DNA of 64,000 nucleotides from Chthoniobacteraceae bacterium (GTDB lineage: Bacteria > Verrucomicrobiota > Verrucomicrobiia > Chthoniobacterales > Chthoniobacteraceae): NCBI GenBank assembly GCA_947449735.1, contig CANFTB010000014.1, forward strand, positions 22,958-86,957, read 5' to 3'. Within the stretch, counting starts at the first letter, position 1. The number at the start of each line of letters is the position of its first letter. The notes under the pieces are model-generated. The model worked only from the letters and a program-made list of their open reading frames with translations. It ran no database searches and was not told the origin of the DNA. Positions 25,893 to 34,394 of this stretch are shown piece after piece. The position numbers and the translations under genes are program-made.

Positions 25893-28751
25893 CTAGTCCA
25901 TGTAGCGGAAATCCATGCAGGCGAACAGCATTTGGTAGAGCTGCGCCCAGGCTTCGGCGGGTGTGCTGCGGGATTCGTCAAGAAAACGGCGGGCGATCTG
26001 CGCCTCTTTCAGCGAGGGGCGCCGGCCCAGTACTTCAATGTAGGCGTTCGCGAGGCGTGCCTCGTCTTCGAGCGGAGCGTTCAGGCTGCGCTCCGCGGCT
26101 GCTGCGGCGTTCTCCACCACAAACGGGTGGTTCAACAGGTACAACGCTTGCGGCGCCACCGTGCTGGTATTGCGCTGCGAAATCGACTGGTTGATGTTTC
26201 CAAAGTCGAATACCTCGAATAGCTCGAGCCGTTTGTTGCGGAACGCCGGCGTGTAAACGCTCCGCCGCACGTCGGTGTAGACGTACGAATATTCCACGTT
26301 CTGCGCCGCCGTTGTGTTGGCGTCGATCTCGCCCGCACCGCCGATGTTCGGACCGCCCTCCTTCAAATCCAGCTTCCCGCTCACGCTCAGGATTGCGTCG
26401 CGGATCTGTTCGGCGTTGAGCCGGCGCCGGTTCGTGTGCGAGAACAGCCGGTTCTCCGGATCCGCCGCGGGCGAGGCGCGCACCTCGGTCTGCCAGGCTC
26501 GGGAAAGCACGATCTCGCGCACCAGCTTTTTGAGGCTCCAGCCTTCCTCCTGAAAACGGATCGCCAGGTAATCCAGAAGCTCCGGGTGCGAGGGCACCTC
26601 GCCCGTCGTGCCGAAGTTGTCCACCGTGCGCACGATGCCCGTTCCGAACAGCCAGCCCCAGACGCGGTTCACTTGGACGCGCGCCGTCAGCGGGTTTGCG
26701 GCGCTGGCGATCCAGTCGGCCAGCTCCCGGCGTCCGCTGGTGTCCGCAGGCAGCGGTTCCTGCCGGGACGCAAGCGCCACCTGCAGGAACCCGCGCGGCA
26801 CGGACTCGCCCTTTTGGCGCTCCACCCCGCGGATGCGCAGCTGCGTGTCGCCGATCTTGTCCTCATCGCGGACGGCCATCGCCATGTCGCGGAAAGGGCC
26901 CTCCTGATTAAGCTTTTTCAAGGAAGCCTCCAGCTCGCGAACCTTTTTGCGCGCCTCCTGCCCGGGGAGCGCCGCCGCCTCAGCGCGTGGCGCGGGCTGG
27001 GTGCCTTCCTCCAAAAGTTGCAGCGCGTCGACGGTCACGAAACCGTTGCTGCCCTCGTTACTGACCATCACGTAACCAGCACCGTCCTGTTCGAAACGGA
27101 ACTTTCCAAGCGACGCAAAACGGCCGTCGATCGGCGGGGGCTCCGTCTGGTCGACAAACACGGTGTCCTCGCCGTCGGCGTGCAGGATGTTGACGCGCAC
27201 GTTGTTGGCGCGCCCCGCGGCGTGGGTGTAGGCGAGGCGGACTTCGTAGCGCGCTGTCTTGGGAATCGCCGGGGTGAAGGTGATCGTCTTTTCGCCCTTC
27301 GCCGTATTGTCGTCCGTGAGATACCCCTTGCCGATAAAACTGCGGACATGGGTGGAATGCTTCCACTCGCCGACCACCTTCGCCTCGGAGTCGTCGATGA
27401 CGATGCCAACGAGCTGGGAGGGCTCGACGGACTTGCCCGGCTTCGTGCTGGCGGCCGTCACGGACTTCGAGGCCTCGGCGAGCTCGGCTTTCGCGGCGTC
27501 GAGTTCCTTGCGCACGAGAGCGATCTGCTGCTCCCGGTGCAGGATCTCGGCTTCGCGCGCGCCCTCCGAGGGCAGGGGCGCGGAGATCCAGCGCGCGACA
27601 TTGTCCGTGTAGTTTTCCAAAGTGCGCGTCGAGGCGAGGACGCCCGCGAGCGCGTAATAGTCGCGCTGGGGAATGGGGTCGAACTTGTGGTCGTGGCAGC
27701 GGGCGCAGCCGATGGTTTGTCCGAGAAAGGCGCGGCCGAGGGTTTCGAGCTGTTCGTCGATGATGTCGAAGCGGAGCTGCTGCTTGTCCTGTTCCTCGTA
27801 GTTGGTGGCACCGAGCGCCAGGAACGCTGTGGCGGTGACGTTGCGGCGGCGGTCCGCGGGGGTTTCGGCCACCAGCAGGTCGCCTGCGATTTGCTCGCGG
27901 ATGAACCGGTCGAAGGGGACGTCGGCGTTCACGGTATCAATCACGTAGTCCCGGTAGCGCCAGCTGTCTTTAAAGAGAAGGGTACGCCCGCCGCCCGAGG
28001 ATTCGGCGAAACGTGCGACATCCAGCCAGTGCCGGCCCCAAGCTTCGCCAAAGCGGCGGCTCTCAAGGAGCGAGTCGGTGAGTCGAGCGATCGCGCCGGC
28101 GCGGTCCCCGGCGGCGTCTTTAAGAAAGGCGTCGAGCTGGCCGGGGGACGGCGGGAGGCCGGTGAGATTGAGGTGAAGACGTCGTGCAAGCGCCTCGGGG
28201 GCGGCGTCCGGGGCCGGGGCGGTGCCCGACTGTTCCATTTTCGCCAGAAGAAAACGGTCGATGGCGGTGCGCGGCCAGCTGGTGTCGCGCACTTCGGGGA
28301 GGGCGGGGAGCCTGAGCGGGGCGTAGGACCAGAACTCGCGGCCCTTTTCGACACTGAGGCCCGTCTGCTTTTTTGCGGCGGGCGCCTCTGTGCGGGGATC
28401 GGGGGCGCCCATGCGGACCCACTCCTCGAGCACGGCCAGTTCCTGCGGGGAGAGCGCCTGCTTGGGAGGCATTTGCAGGTCGCGGTTGGCGTAGCGGACG
28501 GCCTCCAGAAGGAGGCTCTTGTCGGGCTCGCCCGGGAGGACGGCGGGACCGGTGTCGCCGCCCTTGGCCCACCCGTCGCGGGAATCAAGGTTGAGGCCGC
28601 CCTTAATCTTCTTTTCGGCGCTGTGGCATTCGTAACAGCGTTCCGCCAGAAGGGGGCGGACTCTCTTTTCAAAGTAATCATTTCCCGATTCCACTGCGGA
28701 GAGTGAAAGGGGCATGAAAAAGAGCGAAAACGTGAGGGGGCGGAAACGCAT
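25893..28751 (-). CDS. DUF1549/DUF1553 protein with N-terminal cytochrome c motif (PSCyt1/PSD1)
   Basis: 952 residues. Signal peptide, then the planctomycete cytochrome c domain with haem site CYECH (RCYECHSAEKKIKGGLNLDS) near residue 38, then DUF1549 (about 170-380: SWPRTAIDRFLLAKMEQSG, CARCHDHKFDPIPQRDYYAL, which holds a second CxxCH). A beta-sandwich insert follows at about 440-580 (VGEWKHSTHVRSFIGKGYL, AHTHAAGRANNVRVN-like, NGFVTVDALQLLEE), resembling the golvesin/xanthan-lyase CBD-like module. DUF1553 is C-terminal (RRELADWIASAANPLTARV, FGTTGEVPSHPELLDYLA, RRRLNAEQIRDAILSVSG). Probably a periplasmic electron-transfer partner of the DUF1501 protein. Confidence 0.92.
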   Translation of the reverse strand: MRFRPLTFSLFFMPLSLSAVESGNDYFEKRVRPLLAERCYECHSAEKKIKGGLNLDSRDGWAKGGDTGPAVLPGEPDKSLLLEAVRYANRDLQMPPKQALSPQELAVLEEWVRMGAPDPRTEAPAAKKQTGLSVEKGREFWSYAPLRLPALPEVRDTSWPRTAIDRFLLAKMEQSGTAPAPDAAPEALARRLHLNLTGLPPSPGQLDAFLKDAAGDRAGAIARLTDSLLESRRFGEAWGRHWLDVARFAESSGGGRTLLFKDSWRYRDYVIDTVNADVPFDRFIREQIAGDLLVAETPADRRRNVTATAFLALGATNYEEQDKQQLRFDIIDEQLETLGRAFLGQTIGCARCHDHKFDPIPQRDYYALAGVLASTRTLENYTDNVARWISAPLPSEGAREAEILHREQQIALVRKELDAAKAELAEASKSVTAASTKPGKSVEPSQLVGIVIDDSEAKVVGEWKHSTHVRSFIGKGYLTDDNTAKGEKTITFTPAIPKTARYEVRLAYTHAAGRANNVRVNILHADGEDTVFVDQTEPPPIDGRFASLGKFRFEQDGAGYVMVSNEGSNGFVTVDALQLLEEGTQPAPRAEAAALPGQEARKKVRELEASLKKLNQEGPFRDMAMAVRDEDKIGDTQLRIRGVERQKGESVPRGFLQVALASRQEPLPADTSGRRELADWIASAANPLTARVQVNRVWGWLFGTGIVRTVDNFGTTGEVPSHPELLDYLAIRFQEEGWSLKKLVREIVLSRAWQTEVRASPAADPENRLFSHTNRRRLNAEQIRDAILSVSGKLDLKEGGPNIGGAGEIDANTTAAQNVEYSYVYTDVRRSVYTPAFRNKRLELFEVFDFGNINQSISQRNTSTVAPQALYLLNHPFVVENAAAAAERSLNAPLEDEARLANAYIEVLGRRPSLKEAQIARRFLDESRSTPAEAWAQLYQMLFACMDFRYMD

Positions 28752-29098
28752 TGGGGGTGGCGTTTAAGAATACGTTATCAGGGATGATTTGTTTGAAGAT
28801 TCCAAGGTTTAAAAAATGGAGGGGCCGCGGCCTTGACAGTTTGCGGGGCATGGGCGCGTGCGTCCGGCACAGAGGCATCGTACGGATGAAGGCGAAAACG
28901 TGAGACTTGCAGCTAAACTCCAGCGGTTTATCCAGAATAGCGTGGGGATTCCGGGCTGTTTTTTGGCAGGCATCCAAGCGGTCGGAAATCCGTATCAAGT
29001 GCAAACTGAGCGTCAAAAGTTGTGTGAATGTGCTGTTTCTGGTGGGGGCGTGATTTCAGGCGTCGTAATTGGCGTTTTCAATTGGGGCCGCTCCCGGC
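28752..29098. other. Intergenic region, divergent promoters expected
   Basis: About 350 bases between the divergent DUF1553 and CDGSH genes. It is more AT-rich than the genes around it and should hold both promoters. A TTGACA at about 28834 has no convincing -10 at the right distance. No RNA gene or protein is recognised. Confidence 0.4.
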
Positions 29099-29104
29099 TA
29101 GAAT
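29099..29104 (+). promoter_or_regulatory. -10-like TAGAAT six bases before the CDGSH ATG
   Basis: TAGAAT ends six bases before the ATG at 29111, with a TTTCAA 17 bases upstream as a weak -35. This spacing predicts a leaderless transcript. Confidence 0.4.
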
Positions 29105-29110
29105 GACAGA

Positions 29111-29353
29111 ATGATGGAAAAGCCTAATATTGCCCAAAAAGCCCCTTGCCCCGTTGAAGTTGAAGCCGGCAAGACCTACTACTGGTGCTCCTGCGGAAAG
29201 AGTTCCTCCCAGCCATTTTGCGACGGCGCCCACAAAGGGAGCGGCTTCGCCCCGACCCCCTACAAAGCCGAAAAAACGGGCACCGTTTACTTCTGCGGTT
29301 GCAAGCACAGCGCCAACGGCGCCCTGTGCGACGGTTCCCATTCCAAACTTTAG
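29111..29353 (+). CDS. CDGSH iron-sulfur protein, two motifs
   Basis: 80 residues with two complete CDGSH [2Fe-2S] motifs: CSCGKSSSQPFCDGAH and CGCKHSANGALCDGSH. Each gives the Cys3-His1 ligand set, so the monomer should bind two clusters. Bacterial tandem forms are soluble small electron- or cluster-transfer proteins; the partner is unknown. ATG at 29111 is followed by a second ATG at 29114. It stands alone between two secreted-protein genes. Confidence 0.93.
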   Translation: MMEKPNIAQKAPCPVEVEAGKTYYWCSCGKSSSQPFCDGAHKGSGFAPTPYKAEKTGTVYFCGCKHSANGALCDGSHSKL

Positions 29354-29577
29354 GTTGCCCCGGTCCGGACGTGCGTTTTGCGGCTGTGTCCGAACAAAGA
29401 CATTTGTTGAAAAATGCCCGCCCGGTCACTGTGGAAGGGATTTTGACGTTCGCTCATGGCCCGTGTGACTCCGGCCCCGCGCGGGTTCCGGGCCGGGCTG
29501 AGCGTGGATGTCCCGAGTGAATTTTGCCCCAAGCCGGGCTTTCCAAGCCGCCCCGCAGCTTGGAAACTGTGCGCTCT

Positions 29578-30462
29578 ATGAAACAACTCCCAGTCCTCCT
29601 GGTCTTCTCCGTGGCGGCCCTCTCCGCCTTCAACCCAGCGAAAGCCGCCGACGCCCCGCCCAAGGTGCGGGTCCTGATCGTGGACGGTCAGAACAACCAC
29701 AAATGGGCCGCAACCACCCCCGTGATCACAGAGGCGCTGCAGCGCAGCGGCCGCTTCGAAGTGTCGGTGAGCACCTCGCCCGCGAAAGGGCAGCCTAAGG
29801 AGGCGTGGGCGGACTGGAACCCGAAGTTTGAGGGGTTCGCCGTGGTGCTCAGCAACTACAACGGAGAACTGTGGCCCGAGCCCGTGCAGAAGGCGTTCGA
29901 GCAGTATGTGTCCAAGGGCGGCGGCTTTGTGTGCGTCCACGCCGCAAACAACTCGTTTCCGGAGTGGCTCGAATACAACCGCATGATCGGCCTGGGTGGC
30001 TGGGGCGGGCGCAACGAGGGCAACGGCCCATACCTGTACCGCAAGGACGGCGCGGTGGTGCGCGACACGGCCAAGGGCGGCGGCGGTGGGCACGGACCGC
30101 AGCACGAATTCACTGTGGAGGTGCTGGACAAAGAGCATCCGATCACCAAAGGACTTCCGACGAAATGGAAGCATGCGACGGACGAACTCTACCACGCGCT
30201 CCGCGGGCCAGCGGAGAACCTGTCCCTTCTTGGCGTGGCCTTCAGCAGCGCCACGCAGCGTGAGGAGCCCATGCTCATGACCCTGTCCTACGGCAAGGGG
30301 CGGGTGTTTCACACTCCGATGGGCCACTCGGACGTTTCGATGCGCTGCGCCGGCTTCCAGACGGTGCTGGAGCGGGGTGTGGAATGGGCGGCGACGGGGG
30401 CGGTGACGCTCCCAGTGCCCGCGGATTTTCCCGGAACCGAGGAGGTTTCGGCACGCCAGTAG
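29578..30462 (+). CDS. ThuA domain protein, exported (second of two)
   Basis: About 294 residues: signal peptide (MKQLPVLLVFSVAALSAF), then the ThuA fold with VRVLIVDGQNNHKWAATTPV, YVSKGGGFVCVHAANNSFPE, GLGGWGGRNEGNGPY, HEFTVEVLDKEHPITKGLP, and KGRVFHTPMGHSDVSMRCAGF. It differs clearly from the other ThuA gene at 23.5 kb: this one keeps the HAANNSF segment of the ThuA oxidoreductase-associated branch. Its role is probably in periplasmic sugar metabolism. Followed by a strong terminator. Confidence 0.9.
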   Translation: MKQLPVLLVFSVAALSAFNPAKAADAPPKVRVLIVDGQNNHKWAATTPVITEALQRSGRFEVSVSTSPAKGQPKEAWADWNPKFEGFAVVLSNYNGELWPEPVQKAFEQYVSKGGGFVCVHAANNSFPEWLEYNRMIGLGGWGGRNEGNGPYLYRKDGAVVRDTAKGGGGGHGPQHEFTVEVLDKEHPITKGLPTKWKHATDELYHALRGPAENLSLLGVAFSSATQREEPMLMTLSYGKGRVFHTPMGHSDVSMRCAGFQTVLERGVEWAATGAVTLPVPADFPGTEEVSARQ

Positions 30463-30502
30463 GCGCCCGAGCAGCCTGGAGCGCGGGTTCCTGGCGGGCA
30501 TG

Positions 30503-30555
30503 CCGGCGGACGTTCTTCTCCTGAAAGGGAGGGGAGGTCCGCCGGTTTCTTTTTT
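30503..30555 (+). terminator. Intrinsic terminator after second ThuA gene
   Basis: CCGGCGGAC at 30503-30511 is perfectly inverted at 30537-30545 and followed by TTTCTTTTTT. The 25-base loop can pair further through CTCCT and AGGGAG. Confidence 0.75.
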
Positions 30556-30647
30556 GGGGTAGACGAAAGGCTCCTCTGTCCCGGCGTAAGGCTTCGTGCG
30601 TGGTTTTGCCCTTCGCCCTTCGAATACGTTGCGGCAGACTCCGCGAC

Positions 30648-31664
30648 ATGTCTTCTCCGCAGAACCCGTCACAACCGCCTCCTAACTCGCTGCACACGTG
30701 CCCGCTCTCTCGCGAGCAGGCGGAGAAGTTGCGGGGAATTTTGCTCGCCCGCGGATGGGAGATGGAGGCGCGGCCCTATATGCTGTTTTTCGGCAAAAAC
30801 GACCGCGTAACGGTCGCTGTGTATGAGAAGGGACCGAAGGTGGTTGTGCAGGGGAAGGGGCTGGCGGAGTTTGTGGAGTTCATCCTGGAACCGGAGATCA
30901 TTGGCCAGGCGATGTTTGCGCTGGAATCGGAGCCCTCGGTGGGCGTCCGGGCGCCGTCCGCGGGCGGCTCGGAGGCCGTGACGCCCCATTTTGGGGTGGA
31001 TGAAAGCGGGAAGGGCGATCTTTTCGGTCCGCTGGTGATTGCGGGGGTGTACGTGGACGCGGCCCTGGCAAGGGGCTGGCAGGCCGCGGGGATCCAGGAC
31101 AGTAAGCGGATTGGGAGCGACGCCCGGATCCGTCAGCTGGCTCGGGTCATTCTGGACACGCCGGGGGTGGTGCAGAGCGTGGTGTTGATCGGGCCGGAGC
31201 GCTACAACGAGATGTACGTGAAGTTCGGCAACCTCAACCGTTTGCTGGCGTGGGGCCATGCGCGGGTGATTGAGAACCTTTTGGAGATGAAGGGGGACTG
31301 TCCGAGGGCGTTGAGCGACCAGTTCGCGAACCCGAGTTTGATCAAGCGCGCGCTGATGGAGAAGGGACGCGGTATCCAGTTGGACCAGAGGACGAAGGCG
31401 GAGAGCGACCCGGCGGTGGCGGCGGCTTCTATTCTAGCGCGTGCGCGCTTTATCGACTGGCTTGCGCAGGAGGGGGAGGCCCTGGGGCTGCCGCTGCCGA
31501 AGGGCGCATCGGCTCAGGTGAAGGCCGCGGGGCGCGCAATCGTGCTCAGGGAGGGGGCTGAGGGGCTGAAAAGGGTGGCAAAAATGCACTTTAAGACCGC
31601 TTCTGAAATTTTGTTTGAAACTTCCTGCACACAATTCTTGCCCGAAAACGGGCAATGCGATTAA
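30648..31664 (+). CDS. rnhC: Ribonuclease HIII
   Basis: 338 residues. An N-terminal TBP-like substrate-binding domain (about 15-95, PYMLFFGKNDRVTVAVYEKG) precedes the type 2 RNase H domain, which opens with the active-site motif FGVDESGKGDLFGPLVIAG. Further conserved parts are IQDSKRIGSDARI, YNEMYVKFGNLNRLLAWGHA and KAESDPAVAAASILARARFI. It cleaves RNA in RNA-DNA hybrids. HIII rather than HII is indicated by the N-terminal domain and the DESGKGD form. It sits 13 bases before the HU-type gene. Confidence 0.95.
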   Translation: MSSPQNPSQPPPNSLHTCPLSREQAEKLRGILLARGWEMEARPYMLFFGKNDRVTVAVYEKGPKVVVQGKGLAEFVEFILEPEIIGQAMFALESEPSVGVRAPSAGGSEAVTPHFGVDESGKGDLFGPLVIAGVYVDAALARGWQAAGIQDSKRIGSDARIRQLARVILDTPGVVQSVVLIGPERYNEMYVKFGNLNRLLAWGHARVIENLLEMKGDCPRALSDQFANPSLIKRALMEKGRGIQLDQRTKAESDPAVAAASILARARFIDWLAQEGEALGLPLPKGASAQVKAAGRAIVLREGAEGLKRVAKMHFKTASEILFETSCTQFLPENGQCD

Positions 31665-31677
31665 GTCCGACCATCTT

Positions 31678-32049
31678 ATGGGGACACTAACTAAAAGAGA
31701 CTTGGTTGTTAAGATTAGCAGCGAAACACACCTTGCGCAGGCGCAAGTCCATGATGTGGTTCAGCGTACGCTGGATTCCATCACCGACGCGCTGGCCCGC
31801 TCGGAGAACGTCGAACTGCGCAATTTCGGCGTGCTCGAAGTGCGTTTGACGAAGCCGCGCGTTGGCCGCAACCCGAACAAGCCTGAAAGCTCCTTCACCA
31901 TCCCTGCGCGGGCCACGGTAAAGTTCAAGCCCGGCAAGATCATGCGTGAGCGGGTGCTGAAGCTTTCCGCCGCGATGAAGAAGAACGGTGGCAAGGCAGT
32001 GGCCAAGGAAGCACCGGCGAAGGCCCCCAAGGCCGCCAAGAAGAAGTAA
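31678..32049 (+). CDS. HU/IHF-type DNA-binding protein with lysine-rich tail
   Basis: 123 residues. The HU fold is complete: KRDLVVKISSETHLAQAQV, NVELRNFGVLEVRLTKPRVG, and the DNA-binding arm NPNKPESSFTIPARATVKFK, with Pro at the intercalating position. The last 25 residues are a Lys/Ala/Pro tail (KAPKAAKKK), as in actinobacterial and some verrucomicrobial HU proteins with histone-H1-like tails. It bends and compacts DNA. Follows rnhC closely and ends in a very strong terminator, so it can be expressed at high level. Confidence 0.93.
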   Translation: MGTLTKRDLVVKISSETHLAQAQVHDVVQRTLDSITDALARSENVELRNFGVLEVRLTKPRVGRNPNKPESSFTIPARATVKFKPGKIMRERVLKLSAAMKKNGGKAVAKEAPAKAPKAAKKK

Positions 32050-32105
32050 TTCTTCCTGGTAGTTTCCACCGCGAACTATACTAAACACACGACTCGTTTA
32101 ACCAT

Positions 32106-32142
32106 GGCGGGGCCTCCACACCGGGGGTCCCGCCTTTTCTTT
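32106..32142 (+). terminator. Strong intrinsic terminator after the HU gene
   Basis: GGCGGGGCCTCC at 32106-32117 pairs with GGGGGTCCCGCC at 32123-32134 over 12 pairs, two of them G-T, with a five-base loop and then TTTTCTTT. Confidence 0.9.
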
Positions 32143-32154
32143 GGCGGAGGGAGG

Positions 32155-32400
32155 GTCACGCGGAACAGAGGCGCGGAGGAAATTTAACCCGAACTCCGAA
32201 GCCACAGGTTAAAAAGGTTCTCACGCACGGAGTGCGCTGGGACGGATTTTGGAAATATCTGAGAAAAAGGCCTTTGATTTCCTCCGCGTCTCAGTGCCTC
32301 CGCGTGAACTTCTGTTTTGGGGTGTAAAGAAGCGGCCAGGGGCGGGCCTTCTTTCCCCTCCGCGGTTCCGCCCCTCCGCGTGAGATTGTCTTTTTTCCGG
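32155..32400. repeat. Intergenic repeat arms, copy 3 (three arms)
   Basis: GTCACGCGGAACAGAGGCGC from about 32153, an inverted arm CTCCGCGTCTCAGTGCCTCC with CGCGTGAA ending near 32309, and another inverted arm CCCCTCCGCGTGAGATT near 32367-32388. They belong to the same family as copies at 5.7, 18.3 and 57.3 kb. The rest of the 32143-32527 gap shows no gene. Confidence 0.6.
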
Positions 32401-32527
32401 GCCCTATTGACCTGCGCTCCGCTGCGGGTTCAAACTGTTCGCCTTTTCATGGGACCTCTTTGTCGCAAATTCTGCGGAACCGCTGGGACTTCCGGTCGCC
32501 AGTGTCATCGGAAGGCCGTCGGGCTTG

Positions 32528-33946
32528 ATGGAGGTGCTTTCCGTGCAATCTGAACTGTTGGATCAGGCGCAAGGCGAGTCGTTTGCGGCCATTCCCGGCG
32601 GTGCGCACAGGGACCTCCTCGAAGGCGAGTACTGGCGCTTCATCCCGGGCTTCCGGAGCGTGGGCGAGGCCGAGTTCCACACCCATCAGTTCCAGCAAAA
32701 AGCCACGGTGACGAGCGTCGCCCAGCTCAGGGAGACTCTTGGAAACCTTCCTGGGGAGGCGTTTTACGAGGATCTGGCGGCGGGCGTGCGCAACGCGCCG
32801 ATGGCGATCCGGATATCACCGCACCTTCTGAGCTTGATCGACTGGTCGGATCCCGCCAGGGACCCGATCCGCACCCAGTTCCTGCCCCTGCGCTCTCACC
32901 AGCAGCCGGATCACCCTATGCTGCGCTTGGATTCGCTGGCAGAACGCAAAGACTCGCCGGTGCCGGGTCTGACGCACCGGTATCCCGACAAGGCGTTGTT
33001 TTTGCCCGTGGACACGTGTCCGGTGTACTGCCGTTTTTGCACGCGCTCGTATGCGGTGGGGGCTGACACCGAGGTGGTTGGGGAAAAGCTTAAGCTGCAC
33101 GCAAGCCAGACCCGCTGGGAGGAGGCTTTCCGGTACATTGAATCCATGCCCGGGCTCGAAGACATCGTGGTCAGCGGGGGGGACTCCTACAATTTGAAGG
33201 CGGACCACCTGGAGGCTATCGGCCGGAGGCTTCTGGAGATCCCGCATGTGCGCCGGATTCGGTTCGCCACGAAGGGGCTGTGCGTCATGCCTCAGAAGGT
33301 GCTCTCGGACGCCCGCTGGACGGACGCCCTGACCCGGGTGGTGGAGGAGGCCCGGCGGTTGCACAAGACGGCGGTGGTGCACACGCACTTTAACAGCCCG
33401 GGGGAGATCGTCGACGTGACGCGCAGGGCGATGAACCTGCTGGTGGAGCGCGGGATCACGGTGCGCTGCCAGACGGTGCTGCAAATGGGGGTGAATTCGG
33501 ATGCGTCGGTGATGCAGCTGCTGGTGAGACGTTTGGGGTATGTGAACATCCAGCCGTACTACGTGTATTTCCACGACATGGTGCCGGGCGTTGAGGATTT
33601 GCGCACGTCGCTGGCGGAGGGTTTGGAGGTGGAGAAGCGCGTGCGCGGGACGACGGCCGGTTTTCACACGCCCGCCTTTGTCGTGGACACGATGGGGGGA
33701 GGGGGCAAGCGGGACGCGCATTCGTACGAGTACTACGACCGCTCGAGCGGGGTGTCGGTGTTTACGAGTCCGTCAGTGAAGCCCGGGGAATGGTTTTTCT
33801 ATTTCGACCCTCTGTCGACTCTTGAGCCGGAGATCCGGCAGCGGTGGGAAGTGGAGTCCGAGCGGCGAGGGATGTTAGCGGAGGCGGTTGGGCGCGCGGG
33901 CGGGGACGCGCGAAGTGCACGTGAGTCGCTGGCAAGCTGGAGCTGA
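32528..33946 (+). CDS. KamA family radical SAM aminomutase (lysine 2,3-aminomutase-like)
   Basis: About 472 residues. The radical SAM cluster motif is CPVYCRFC (CxxxCxxC) in VDTCPVYCRFCTRSYAVG. KALFLPVDTCP and GLEDIVVSGGDSYNLKADHL follow the KamA order, and NIQPYYVYFHDMVPGVEDLRT near the C-terminal half holds the PLP/substrate region. KamA enzymes move the alpha-amino group of lysine to the beta position, or act on glutamate or on EF-P-bound lysine (EpmB). No epmA/efp lies nearby, so the substrate is open. ATG at 32528 chosen; a TTG one codon earlier is in frame. Confidence 0.9.
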   Translation: MEVLSVQSELLDQAQGESFAAIPGGAHRDLLEGEYWRFIPGFRSVGEAEFHTHQFQQKATVTSVAQLRETLGNLPGEAFYEDLAAGVRNAPMAIRISPHLLSLIDWSDPARDPIRTQFLPLRSHQQPDHPMLRLDSLAERKDSPVPGLTHRYPDKALFLPVDTCPVYCRFCTRSYAVGADTEVVGEKLKLHASQTRWEEAFRYIESMPGLEDIVVSGGDSYNLKADHLEAIGRRLLEIPHVRRIRFATKGLCVMPQKVLSDARWTDALTRVVEEARRLHKTAVVHTHFNSPGEIVDVTRRAMNLLVERGITVRCQTVLQMGVNSDASVMQLLVRRLGYVNIQPYYVYFHDMVPGVEDLRTSLAEGLEVEKRVRGTTAGFHTPAFVVDTMGGGGKRDAHSYEYYDRSSGVSVFTSPSVKPGEWFFYFDPLSTLEPEIRQRWEVESERRGMLAEAVGRAGGDARSARESLASWS

Positions 33947-34062
33947 GTCGGAGGAGGATAGGGGGATCAGTGGACTAGGAGGCGGGAGGCCTTGCTGTTT
34001 TGGAGAAGGCTGTTTGAGGCTTTGAAGACCGCGGGGATACTGTTCGAGGGTGTGCTTTTTAT

Positions 34063-34091
34063 TTGACCCTTGGCCACAATCGCCCCGTAAT
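34063..34091 (+). promoter_or_regulatory. Promoter of tRNA-Arg
   Basis: TTGACC at 34063-34068, 17-base spacer, CGTAAT at 34086-34091; the tRNA begins 13 bases further. The TTGACC box recurs upstream of tRNA-Asp and of the toxin-antitoxin operon at 43.8 kb. Confidence 0.7.
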
Positions 34092-34103
34092 GCCCAAAGA
34101 TAG

Positions 34104-34180
34104 GCACTCGTAGCTCAATTGGATAGAGCGCTGCCCTCCGAAGGCAGAGGTTATGGGTTCGACCCCCGTCGAGTGCACCA
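34104..34180 (+). tRNA. tRNA-Arg (anticodon CCG), CCA encoded
   Basis: Full cloverleaf: acceptor GCACTCG (34104-34110) pairs with CGAGTGC (34170-34176), D arm GCTC/GAGC, anticodon stem CTGCC/GGCAG with loop CTCCGAA, T arm ATGGG/CCCGT with loop TTCGACC, discriminator A and encoded CCA. Its 3' half and flank are duplicated at 38458. Confidence 0.96.
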
Positions 34181-34304
34181 CTTTTTAAAGGTGGAAATCG
34201 CTGAAAACCAACATTTAAGGGATCCGGTAAACGGGAATAAGGGAATCCCTTATTATGGGAAGGATGGGTCTCTACGCCAAAGTTTGGGGAGGGGTGTGTT
34301 GTAA
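34181..34304 (+). repeat. tRNA 3'-flank module, copy A (candidate att site)
   Basis: A short hairpin beginning in the CCA end (CACC then GGTGG) is followed by CGCTGAAAACCAAC and, at 34274-34304, a 31-base element that begins ACGCCAAAGTTTGGGG and ends GTGTGTTGTAA. The same arrangement follows tRNA-Asp at 40.7 kb with an identical 31-base element; a copy with only its first bases lies at 38506-38572. It shows no coding capacity. Confidence 0.7.
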
Positions 34305-34394
34305 CCGGCCATCCGTCACCAAACGCACGCCCCTGTTCGGTTGTGACCTGAAGCGCGGGCCGATTTCCGCGCAGGGGCGCTGGGAGGGATTGCG

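Noticed and set aside
26436..28706. 756-codon plus-strand frame opposite the DUF1553 gene
   Set aside because: It is the antisense of a well-conserved gene at high GC, rich in Val/Ala/Gly/Arg with no recognisable motif.
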